From NCBI RefSeq assembly GCF_013337285.1, contig NZ_SUPW01000003.1, positions 1-64,000 on the forward strand: DNA of 64,000 nt. Reading direction: 5' to 3'. Below, piece by piece: positions 1-7,570 of the stretch. Every line of letters starts with the position of its first letter. Within the stretch, counting starts at the first letter, position 1. The notes under the pieces are model-generated. The model worked only from the letters and a program-made list of their open reading frames with translations. It was not told the DNA's origin and ran no database searches. A program made the translations under genes and the position numbers. The DNA is from Agrobacterium tumefaciens. GTDB taxonomy: Bacteria > Pseudomonadota > Alphaproteobacteria > Rhizobiales > Rhizobiaceae.

Positions 1-40
1 CGGGCGGGGGGGGGCTGGCGCCGCGCCGGAAGGCGATGGA

Positions 41-1312
41 TCACTTCGCCTGTTTCAACGCTTCCTCAAGGTCCGTCTTTGCACGGGCCATTGCCTCATC
101 AACGGTGCTTTCACCGACGATGGCCTGCGTAATGCGCTGGACGGAGATGTTGAACATGGCACGATTATTCTTGTAACCCTGGTAGGCATAGGCAATCGGG
201 CTAAGGCTCGGGATCTGGTCGAGCCAGGCGTTCATGGCCTTCTGCGTCGCAGGCGTTGCACCGGTATAGGTCACGCCCTTGTCAGCCACGGACTTGTTGG
301 CCGGAACGTTACGGGTGCGAACGGTGAAGTCGAGATAGTTCTCGTCCTGAGCCATGAAGTTCAGGATATCGGCAACGATCTTCGGGTTTTTGGACTGCTT
401 GAAACCGACGATGCCGGTTCCTCCGGGCATGCCGGTGCAGGCTGCGCCACCGCAGGGCTGCGGCACGACTTCCCAGTCAAACGCATCGCCCACCTGGCTG
501 TCGAAACGCGCGGTCTGCCAGCTGCCGGAGTAATAATAGACCAGCTGGCCGTTGATGAATTCCTGCGCGGCGTCGCGGTAGGTATTGCCGCCCTGACCGG
601 CCCAGACGTCACGCGCCATGGTGCCGTCCTTGTTCCACTCCACGAACTTCTTCACGAACGTCGTGAACCCTTCGTCGACGAGGATCGGCTTGCCGTCAGC
701 ATCGAAAATCTTCGCGCCATAGGAAATGGCCGGACCAGCGATGCGGTGGCCGGAACGGTCGATCGCCATCGGGTAAGGCGTACCGGTTGCCTTGGCAACG
801 GCATTTGCCGCCTTCGCCCAGTCATCCATCGTCGCATCCTTGCCGGGAACGGCAACATTTGCCTGGTCGAACAGGGTGCGGTTGATGAAGGCGCCGGTGA
901 TGGTGAGCTGCGTGTGCATGCCGTAGATGCCCTTGTCGTCGGGGCCGCTGCGGTACCATTTCAGCACGTTGGAGAAGTTGTCTTCCCAATATTTCGCGTC
1001 CACATAGGGCGTCAGATCGAGATAATAGCGGTTGAGGCCACCAAGATCGGTCACCGTTGCGAAATCCGGGCCACTGCCGCCGGCGAGCTGCACGGGCAGG
1101 CCTTCCAGCAGTGCCTTGTAGGGCACGACATCGGTGACGATCTTCACATCAGGATGCTGCTTTTCGTAACGCGCGAGAATATCTTTGAGGATTTCGCAGC
1201 CGTTACCGTCATAAGCGCAGGTGAAGCGCACTTCCTCGGCTGCCTGAGCGGCACCGGCAAAAGACGCCGCACCCAAGGCGAGCGCCAATGCCATGCTGTA
1301 TTTTCTGGTCAT
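41..1312 (-). CDS. Periplasmic sugar-type ABC solute-binding protein
   Basis: A 423-residue extracellular solute-binding protein of the family 1 (MalE/UgpB) type. Residues 1-25 form a signal peptide with a hydrophobic core and an AQA-A cleavage site, so it should act in the periplasm, delivering a carbohydrate or sugar derivative to a membrane permease. Two Cys near the mature N-terminus and two in a PCGGAAC segment suggest disulfides. A good ribosome site (GGGAGG, 8 nt before the ATG) supports this start. The gene lies 22 nt after a dehydrogenase and is the last gene of a four-gene unit inside the window. Permease and ATPase genes are not visible and may lie beyond base 1. Substrate is unknown; the Gfo/Idh/MocA partners suggest a sugar acid, polyol or glycoside. 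Confidence 0.88.
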   Translation of the reverse strand: MTRKYSMALALALGAASFAGAAQAAEEVRFTCAYDGNGCEILKDILARYEKQHPDVKIVTDVVPYKALLEGLPVQLAGGSGPDFATVTDLGGLNRYYLDLTPYVDAKYWEDNFSNVLKWYRSGPDDKGIYGMHTQLTITGAFINRTLFDQANVAVPGKDATMDDWAKAANAVAKATGTPYPMAIDRSGHRIAGPAISYGAKIFDADGKPILVDEGFTTFVKKFVEWNKDGTMARDVWAGQGGNTYRDAAQEFINGQLVYYYSGSWQTARFDSQVGDAFDWEVVPQPCGGAACTGMPGGTGIVGFKQSKNPKIVADILNFMAQDENYLDFTVRTRNVPANKSVADKGVTYTGATPATQKAMNAWLDQIPSLSPIAYAYQGYKNNRAMFNISVQRITQAIVGESTVDEAMARAKTDLEEALKQAK

Positions 1313-1334
1313 CTGGTTTCCTCCCGTTAGATGA

Positions 1335-2408
1335 TTATGCGTTGGCAGATGCGCGCGGCGCCCAGCCCTTGATCCATTCGCCTTCAGCGGCGTCGGACAG
1401 ACGCACCGGCTTTCCTTCCCGAACCGACCGGTAGATGGCCGTCACGAGTTCGATGGACTGCAAGCCGTCATGGACCGTCACTTCCTTGCCGCCGCGTCCT
1501 TCCATCGCGTCGGCAATGGCTTCGACAAAACCGGCAAAGCCGTTTTGGCCATCAGCCACCGTTGCCAGAACGGCGTCGATCTGGTCCTGCGTCGTCGGCG
1601 CGCGGGCGATGAAACGCCAGGTGTCTTCCGCCGGACGATAGGGCAAGGTACCGCTTTCCGCCGTGAAGCCTTCAAAGCAGAAGCGGAGACGCGACGTGTC
1701 TTCCGCAGCACCGAGCGTGACCGAGCTGGTTGCCAGCGCGCCGCTTTTCATGCGGAAGCTGAGTGCGGCGCAATCTTCGGTTTCGATGGTGTTGACGCGC
1801 GTATCGGCCATCGCGAAAACTTCATCGACCGGGCCGAGAACGTGGCAGAGAAGATCATGGGCATGGATGGCATGGCCAAGGATCGCTCCGCCGCATTCAC
1901 CCTTCCAGGTGCCGCGCCAGGGAATGTCATAATAGCTGGCGCCACGATTCCAATGGACTTCCGAGCTTGCGACAAAGGCCTTGCCGGCAAGACCGGCATC
2001 GATCAGCGCGCGCATCTGGCGCATTGCCTGCCCGAAACGGTACTGGAAGACCGGAAACACACCGCGACCGGTCTTCTTGACGGAATCGATCAACGCATTG
2101 GCCTCCTCGAGAGAGCGGACCAGCGGCTTTTCGCAGACAACATCCTTGCCCGCCGCATGCGCCTTCAGCGTCACCGGAAAATGCAGGTGCGGCGGCAGGC
2201 AGACGTCGATGAGCTGGATGCTCCCATCGGCCAGAACCTCATCGAGGTCGGTGGTCAGACGAATGGAGGTATCATCGCCGGCGACAGAACGGGCGCGCTC
2301 CAGATCGAGATCGCAGATTGCCTTGACGACGAAGCGCTTGGGCAGCGCCCGATAACCGCTCAGATGCTGGGCGCCGATGCCGGCGCCGATGATGGCAACA
2401 CCGATCAT
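1335..2408 (-). CDS. Gfo/Idh/MocA family NAD(P)-dependent oxidoreductase (third of three)
   Basis: A 357-residue cytoplasmic dehydrogenase. The N-terminus carries a Rossmann nucleotide site (GAGIGAQH, about residues 8-15). Around residue 95 is the family motif CEKP, whose Lys is catalytic in characterised members, followed by the usual C-terminal beta-sheet domain. Family enzymes oxidise or reduce sugars, inositols or sugar acids at one hydroxyl. The start codon overlaps the stop of the preceding dehydrogenase by 4 nt, so the two are probably translationally coupled. Three paralogues in a row suggest successive or reversible oxidation steps on one compound. The exact substrate cannot be read from sequence. 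Confidence 0.88.
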   Translation of the reverse strand: MIGVAIIGAGIGAQHLSGYRALPKRFVVKAICDLDLERARSVAGDDTSIRLTTDLDEVLADGSIQLIDVCLPPHLHFPVTLKAHAAGKDVVCEKPLVRSLEEANALIDSVKKTGRGVFPVFQYRFGQAMRQMRALIDAGLAGKAFVASSEVHWNRGASYYDIPWRGTWKGECGGAILGHAIHAHDLLCHVLGPVDEVFAMADTRVNTIETEDCAALSFRMKSGALATSSVTLGAAEDTSRLRFCFEGFTAESGTLPYRPAEDTWRFIARAPTTQDQIDAVLATVADGQNGFAGFVEAIADAMEGRGGKEVTVHDGLQSIELVTAIYRSVREGKPVRLSDAAEGEWIKGWAPRASANA

Positions 2409-3421
2409 TTCGAGGCTCCCTCAGCCTTGGCCTGTGCCTGAAGCGAGAGGTCGCAGACCTTGAAGACGTGTTCCTGCGTCATTGCCGTTTCCGTACGGTT
2501 GCGGATATCGTCGCAGATGCGGGCGAAATAGGGCAGACCGGCACCGGAAGCATCGATGTATTCGCAGCGGTCGCCGTTGACGAGAACGAGGCGGTCCGTG
2601 CCTTCGGTGTTGCCGACATCCACATATTTACGCAGTTCGATGTAACCTTCCGTGCCGAGGATGGTCAGGCGACCGTCACCCCAGGTCGGCAGCGCATCCG
2701 GCGTGTACCAGTCGACGCGAATGTAACCGTGGCCCTTGTCGCCGCGCAGCACAACTTCGCCGAAATCCTGCAGGCCGGGATCATGTGGGTTTGCGTAATT
2801 GGCAACAGTCGCAGACACGATCTCAACCTCGGTCGAACCGGTGAAGAACATGAACTGGTCGATCTGGTGGCTGGCGATATCGGTGAGGATGCCGCCGTAA
2901 GCTTCGCGCTCGAAGAACCATGTCGGACGGATCTGGCGGTTCAGGCGGTGCGGGCCAAGGCCGACGGTCTGGATGACGCGGCCGATGGCGCCCTGCGCAA
3001 CGAGTTCGGCAGCCTTGGTCACGCTCGGCACTTCAAAACGCTCCGAGAAATCAACGGTCCAGATGCGCTTGGTTTTTGCCACCGTCTGGCGAAGACGATC
3101 AAGCTGCTCGAATGTGGTGCAGCCCGGCTTGTCCGACATGACATCCTTGCCGGCTTCCATGGCGGCGATCGCCAGATCGGCACGCTTGGACGGAATGTCG
3201 GCGATGACGACGAGATCGATGCTGCCATCAGCCAGCAGTGCCTCTTTCGATGTTGCGCGCGGCACATCCGGGAAGCGCTTTACAAAGCCTTCCACGACAT
3301 CGGGCTCGCCTTCCGTCCACCAGCCGCCAAATTCTGCGCCGGCGTCCAGCAGATTCTGGGCCATGCCGAAAATATGCCGATGCTCAATTCCGAGAGCGAC
3401 GAACTTGATTGCTTTAGTCAT
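2405..3421 (-). CDS. Gfo/Idh/MocA family oxidoreductase, atypical N-terminus (second of three)
   Basis: A 338-residue member of the Gfo/Idh/MocA group. The N-terminal strand is followed by ALGIEHRHIFGM rather than a clean GxGxxG. The catalytic region reads SDKPG (about residue 97) instead of EKP, which keeps the Lys. A C-terminal domain of normal length follows. It overlaps the neighbouring dehydrogenase genes at both ends (8 nt upstream, 4 nt downstream), the arrangement of a tight operon. The altered nucleotide loop may mean different cofactor binding or a non-identical reaction from its neighbours; that is inference. Family assignment is firm, substrate unknown. Confidence 0.85.
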   Translation of the reverse strand: MTKAIKFVALGIEHRHIFGMAQNLLDAGAEFGGWWTEGEPDVVEGFVKRFPDVPRATSKEALLADGSIDLVVIADIPSKRADLAIAAMEAGKDVMSDKPGCTTFEQLDRLRQTVAKTKRIWTVDFSERFEVPSVTKAAELVAQGAIGRVIQTVGLGPHRLNRQIRPTWFFEREAYGGILTDIASHQIDQFMFFTGSTEVEIVSATVANYANPHDPGLQDFGEVVLRGDKGHGYIRVDWYTPDALPTWGDGRLTILGTEGYIELRKYVDVGNTEGTDRLVLVNGDRCEYIDASGAGLPYFARICDDIRNRTETAMTQEHVFKVCDLSLQAQAKAEGASK

Positions 3422-4466
3422 CCTGCAGTTCCACTTCCTTGCCGGTGTCGGCCGAGTTGATGATCGCGTCGATCAATCTGTGAGACAAAAGAGCCGCTTC
3501 GCCGGTGACGACCGGCGGGCGTCCTGAAGAGATGGCGTCTACGAAATCTTCGAAGACGCCCTGATGCCATTCATGCGTGAAAGCCATGGGGTCAGCGCCG
3601 CCACCCGTGCCGGAGGCCGCACCACCAAAGGTCTCCTGCCGGCCATCGCGCCTGTCGACATGCAACAGACCCGAGGCGATCCGCAGGCTGGCATTTTCGA
3701 AATGCAGGAGGATCGATTCCGCAGCGCCGGGAAAACTCGCGGTGCTTGCGACGAGCGAGCCGACGGCGCCATTCCTAAAGCGCAGACCAGCAGAAACGTA
3801 ATCTTCGGTTTCCATACGGTGGAAACGCGTCGTTGCAGCCATGGCCTGAACACGGGCGACCGGCCCCGTCAGGCTCAACGCCAGATCGATCGTATGGATT
3901 GCCTGGGAGATCAGAACGCCGCCGCCATCGCGCGCCCGCGTACCACGGCCCGGTTCGTCATAATAGGATTGCGCGCGCCACCACGGCACGGAAATTTCGC
4001 AAAGACCCAGCGCCCCAAGCGCCCCGCCATCAACAAGCTCACGGGCTTTTTGCGACGCAGCCCGCATGCGGTGCTGGAAGATGATGCCGAGTATAACACC
4101 TGCCTCGCGACACAGGGCGACGAGACCGTCGGCCTCCTGCGTATTCCGAGCGACGGGCTTCTCCATCAGGATGTGCTTGCCCGCCTTCGCCAGTTTTCCG
4201 ACGATATCGATGCGGGCATTGGGCGGCGTTGCGATGATGGCGAAATCGACATCCGCATCGCGCGCCGCTTCCTCGACCGAGGAATAAACGGCGACATCAT
4301 ATCCGGTGTGCTTCGACGCTTCGGCGGCCAGCGCCTTGGCGCGGCCGGAGCCACCATCGACTATGCCTTTCAGGTGAATTTTTTCAGGGCTTGCTGCACA
4401 GGCAAGCACATGCGTCTTCGCCACCATTCCGGCACCAACAATGACGCAGGTCTTGATATTTTGCAT
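3414..4466 (-). CDS. Gfo/Idh/MocA family oxidoreductase (first of three)
   Basis: A 350-residue dehydrogenase starting at MQNIKTCVIVGAG. I place the start at 4466 because AGGAGGC (4474-4480) sits just upstream; a longer open frame to 4526 would run through the operator palindromes. It has a Rossmann GAGMVAKTH motif, the catalytic EKP motif (MEKPVARNTQ, about residue 100) and a full C-terminal domain. It is the promoter-proximal gene of the minus-strand unit continuing through two more dehydrogenases and a binding protein. It faces a GntR regulator across about 100 nt, so that regulator probably controls it. Likely role: oxidation or epimerisation of an imported sugar derivative. Confidence 0.88.
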   Translation of the reverse strand: MQNIKTCVIVGAGMVAKTHVLACAASPEKIHLKGIVDGGSGRAKALAAEASKHTGYDVAVYSSVEEAARDADVDFAIIATPPNARIDIVGKLAKAGKHILMEKPVARNTQEADGLVALCREAGVILGIIFQHRMRAASQKARELVDGGALGALGLCEISVPWWRAQSYYDEPGRGTRARDGGGVLISQAIHTIDLALSLTGPVARVQAMAATTRFHRMETEDYVSAGLRFRNGAVGSLVASTASFPGAAESILLHFENASLRIASGLLHVDRRDGRQETFGGAASGTGGGADPMAFTHEWHQGVFEDFVDAISSGRPPVVTGEAALLSHRLIDAIINSADTGKEVELQDD

Positions 4467-4499
4467 TTCGGGAGCCTCCTTCCCACGCCCCAACCATTT

Positions 4500-4547
4500 G
4501 CATACCGGTATGCCGGTTGTCAACACACTTGTGTTCCGGTATACCGG
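4500..4547. promoter_or_regulatory. Divergent operator with repeated palindromes
   Basis: Between the dehydrogenase and gntR genes are a perfect 14-bp palindrome GCATACCGGTATGC (4500-4513), a perfect 12-bp palindrome CCGGTATACCGG (4536-4547), and an inverted repeat AACACA-CT-TGTGTT (4522-4535) between them. Read as a direct repeat, CCGGTATgCCGGTTgT (4505-4520) recurs as CCGGTATaCCGGTTaT (4536-4551), exactly 31 nt apart, about three helical turns. This fits paired binding of the adjacent GntR/FCD dimer; the regulator assignment is inference from position. Confidence 0.8.
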
Positions 4548-4569
4548 TTATGAAAACACTGGAGGGTAT

Positions 4570-5277
4570 ATGCCGAAAATTCCCGTAACAGGCGTGCCGA
4601 CAATGGAACGGCTGGACCTTAACCGCCCGGTCGTAGACCAGATATATTCCGCTCTGAAATCGGCTATCCTTTCCCGGGAGCTTTATCCCGGCCAGGCGGT
4701 TTCGGAAAACGAGATCGGGCAATCCTTCAGTTCCAGCCGGACGCCGGTGCGCGAGGCGCTCAGCCGCCTGCGGGATGATGGCCTGATCGTCACGCTGCCA
4801 AGCCGCGGAACCTATGTTTCGCGGCTATCGGACAAGAACATTCGCAGCGCGCAGTTCATTCGCGAAGCGCTTGAGGTTGCAGCGGTTTGCCGGCTTTGCC
4901 AAATCGGCCTAACGGCGGAAGCCGAACAGGAGATCGAACATGCCCTGAATGGCCAGCGGGCAGCCATGCGCCATGGAGACAGAAAAGCTTTCCGCATCCA
5001 TGACGACCAGTTCCACAGCGCGCTTGCCGCCGCAACGGGGCTGGAAAGGCTGGAATCACTACTGATCCGCGAAAAAGCTGGACTGGATCGCCTGCGCGCA
5101 CTCGCCATCACCGACGAGGCGCATATGGCAGGCCTGCTTTCCGAACATGAGGCGGTGTATGACGCGATCAGGGCGGGAGACGAAGCCCGCGCGACGGATA
5201 ATTTGCGAAAGCATCTGAGACGAGTCCTCGGCATTCTCTCGCAGGTTTTCGAGAACCATCAGGACTATTTCGAATAA
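4570..5277 (+). CDS. GntR family transcriptional regulator, FCD subfamily
   Basis: A 235-residue regulator. The N-terminal winged helix (about residues 15-78) contains the typical TPVREALSRL recognition segment and SRGTYVS wing. The C-terminal all-helical FCD domain has the metal/ligand pattern DxxFH and later SEHEAVYDAI and KHL. I chose ATG 4570, preceded by GGAGGG, because longer versions would read through the operator. FCD regulators usually repress catabolic operons until a small carboxylate or sugar acid binds. It is divergent from the dehydrogenase unit and is followed 34 nt later by a lactonase gene that may be co-transcribed, so it probably controls both sides. Confidence 0.9.
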   Translation: MPKIPVTGVPTMERLDLNRPVVDQIYSALKSAILSRELYPGQAVSENEIGQSFSSSRTPVREALSRLRDDGLIVTLPSRGTYVSRLSDKNIRSAQFIREALEVAAVCRLCQIGLTAEAEQEIEHALNGQRAAMRHGDRKAFRIHDDQFHSALAAATGLERLESLLIREKAGLDRLRALAITDEAHMAGLLSEHEAVYDAIRAGDEARATDNLRKHLRRVLGILSQVFENHQDYFE

Positions 5278-5311
5278 TTATGCGGCATCCCCTTTCAACG
5301 GTTCGAGCATC

Positions 5312-6232
5312 ATGAATACAGCAAACCCCGGACAAGCGCTTGACATCTCGCAGGCGAAACTTCTGTGCGACACGATGAGCACGCTGGCCGAATCCCCTGT
5401 GTGGGACGAGCGGCGACAGGTGCTTTTCTGGTGCGATATTCTCGGCAAGACGGTGCGGTCCGCAGCGCTTGAGCCCGGCCTCTATCGCGAATGGTCGTTT
5501 CCCCACACGGTCTCAAGCCTCGGGCTTTGCCAGAACGGCGACCTTATCATAGCCTGCGGCATGGATATCATCATCCTCGATCCCGACAGCGGCAAAACGC
5601 GTCTCCTCCATTCCATTCCCGCACCCGAAGGCATCCCCTGCCGGCTGAACGACGGGCGGATTGGCCCCGACGGCGCGTTCTGGGTGGGAACCATGCACAA
5701 TGTGCCGCTTTCGGAGATGGAGCCACGTGGCGAACTCTGGCGGATCACTGAAGCGAACGCCGAGCGTATGCAGGCCGGGCTGACATGCCCGAACGGCCTC
5801 GCCTTTTCCTCGGACGGTTCCATCATGTGGCAGAGCGATTCCATCCAGAAATGGATACGCCGGCGAACATTCGACCGCGCCAACGGCAGGTTCGATGAGG
5901 GCGTGCTGGTAGCCGAGATGACGCAAGAAACGGGAAGACCAGATGGCGGCTGTCTCGATAGTAGAGGCAACTATTACAGCGCGGGCGTTTCTGCCGGCCT
6001 GCTCAACGTTTTCACGCCCGATGGCAAGCTGGCGGATGTGATCACAGCCCCTGTGCCGCATCCCACCATGCCCTGCTTTGGGGGATCTGATTTCAGTATT
6101 CTATTCCTGACATCACACCGCCACAACATGTCCGAGGACAGGCTGAACAAAGCACCTCTCTCGGGCGGCGTCTGGGTAATCCCGACGCAGACGAAAGGCT
6201 TCCCCGGCTTCCGTTTTGGCGACATCGATTAA
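5312..6232 (+). CDS. SMP-30/gluconolactonase family sugar lactone hydrolase
   Basis: A 306-residue six-bladed propeller lactonase without signal peptide, therefore cytoplasmic. Metal-site features of the family are visible: the Glu in LAESPVW (about residue 28), the Asn in CPNGLAFSSDG (about residue 158) and the Asp in RPDGGCLDSRG (about residue 211). Such enzymes open sugar-acid lactones made by sugar dehydrogenases, which fits the three divergent Gfo/Idh/MocA enzymes. It lies 34 nt after gntR and shares its strand. The ribosome site is weak. The lactone is unknown. Confidence 0.87.
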   Translation: MNTANPGQALDISQAKLLCDTMSTLAESPVWDERRQVLFWCDILGKTVRSAALEPGLYREWSFPHTVSSLGLCQNGDLIIACGMDIIILDPDSGKTRLLHSIPAPEGIPCRLNDGRIGPDGAFWVGTMHNVPLSEMEPRGELWRITEANAERMQAGLTCPNGLAFSSDGSIMWQSDSIQKWIRRRTFDRANGRFDEGVLVAEMTQETGRPDGGCLDSRGNYYSAGVSAGLLNVFTPDGKLADVITAPVPHPTMPCFGGSDFSILFLTSHRHNMSEDRLNKAPLSGGVWVIPTQTKGFPGFRFGDID

Positions 6233-6256
6233 AGCCCGGAGGCCCGGCTCGTAGTT

Positions 6257-7570
6257 CTATTCCTCCCGGAAGGCACGGCTGATCTGATCCGTCAGCGGTT
6301 TGGCGATATAGGATAACGCTGTGCGCTCGCTGGTCTGGATAAAAGCCTCTGCCGGCATGCCCGGCACGAGCGGCGCATTGTTCAGCTTTTCCCGCTCTGT
6401 GACCGGCACGAAAATCCGCGCCAGATAATAGGAAAGGCCGGTGCGCTGATCGGTGGTGATATCCGCTGCGATGCGACTGATATGGCCTTCCAGCTCAGGC
6501 GTGACGCGCTGGTTGAAGGCGGTCATGCGCAGCATGGCCTTTTGCCCCACCTGCAACTGGTCGATATCTTTCGGCACGATCTGCACCTCCAGCGCCAGCT
6601 CGTCTCCGTCGGGCACGATCAGCATGATGGGGTCTGCCGGCGTTACCACCCCGCCGACGGTATGCACGGCCATTTCATGCACCATGCCGGATTGCGGCGC
6701 GATGATATCGATGCGTTTCAACTCATCTTCGGCGGCGACCTTGCGCTCGACAAATTCGCCCATCTGGGCCTGTATCTCACGCAGCTCTCGCCCGACTTCG
6801 GTGCGCAATTCCTGATCGATCTGCAGGATTTGCAACTTCGTTTCGGTGATGCGGCCCGCCGTCTGCGCCTGATAGGCAATTTTTTCGCCGCGCTCGCCGC
6901 CGAAGGTCGCGGCCTGCGTCTGCAGGCTGTTCAGCCGCTGCACGGACACGACGCCCTGTTCCCGCAGGGATTTCTGCGAGGTGATTTCAGCCTGTAAAAC
7001 CGCAAGGCCGTTATCATAGGCGACTTCCTGCGCCTTCAGACCTTCGATTTCATGCTCGAACTGGGTGATCCGTTCGGAAAGCTGCGCTTTTCGGCCCTCA
7101 CGATAGGACTTGCGGAACTCGAAAAGCTTGGTTTCGCTGCGCATGGAGGAAGCGACATCGGGATCGTCCCTGCGTGCCACCAGAGACTGCGGAAAGACGA
7201 GTTCCGGCATATCGTCCCGCTCGGCTTCCAGCCGCGCCATGCGCGCATTCAGCTCATCCAGCCGTTTGGTGACGATGGCGAGATTGGCGCGGGTCTGAGT
7301 CGCATCGAGACGCATGACGACATCGCCGGCCTTCACCCTGTCGCCCTCATTCACCAGAATTTCTCCGACGACGCCGCCGCTCGGGTGCTGCACTTTCTTG
7401 CTGTAGGAATCCACCACGAGATGACCGGAGGCGACGACGGCACCGGCAAGATTGGTCGTCGCAGCCCAGCCGCCGACACCGGCCAGCAGCGCGACGCTCG
7501 CAGCAAGGCCGGCGAGCAGATGTGTGCGGATGGAGCGCGACACATGGCTGCGCTGATCAGTGTTTGACAT
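6257..7570 (-). CDS. hasE: Type I secretion membrane-fusion (adaptor) protein, HasE/PrtE-like
   Basis: A 437-residue HlyD-family adaptor. One N-terminal transmembrane segment (about residues 17-40) is followed by a short biotinyl-lipoyl half, a long coiled-coil hairpin (about 95-290, rich in E, Q, R and L) and a C-terminal beta domain. It bridges the inner-membrane ABC exporter to an outer-membrane TolC-type channel. I start at 7570, eight nt after AGAAGG; the longer frame is an artefact inside the ATPase gene. It overlaps the exporter ATPase by 14 nt, so it is coupled to it. No outer-membrane TolC gene is nearby, as in Serratia has, where a general TolC is borrowed. Confidence 0.9.
   Translation of the reverse strand: MSNTDQRSHVSRSIRTHLLAGLAASVALLAGVGGWAATTNLAGAVVASGHLVVDSYSKKVQHPSGGVVGEILVNEGDRVKAGDVVMRLDATQTRANLAIVTKRLDELNARMARLEAERDDMPELVFPQSLVARRDDPDVASSMRSETKLFEFRKSYREGRKAQLSERITQFEHEIEGLKAQEVAYDNGLAVLQAEITSQKSLREQGVVSVQRLNSLQTQAATFGGERGEKIAYQAQTAGRITETKLQILQIDQELRTEVGRELREIQAQMGEFVERKVAAEDELKRIDIIAPQSGMVHEMAVHTVGGVVTPADPIMLIVPDGDELALEVQIVPKDIDQLQVGQKAMLRMTAFNQRVTPELEGHISRIAADITTDQRTGLSYYLARIFVPVTEREKLNNAPLVPGMPAEAFIQTSERTALSYIAKPLTDQISRAFREE

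Noticed and set aside
1-40. G9 run at the start of the window
   Set aside because: A homopolymer downstream of the binding-protein stop could hint at phase variation, but it is outside a coding or promoter region as far as can be seen and may be sequence-edge noise.
1470-3460. Long plus-strand open frames (about 320-330 residues) over the dehydrogenase genes
   Set aside because: They mirror well-conserved minus-strand genes, show Arg/Ala/Gly-rich composition without motifs, and arise from high GC. The same holds for the antisense frames at 7560-9059, 15799-18044, 28020-30523 and 58932-60365.
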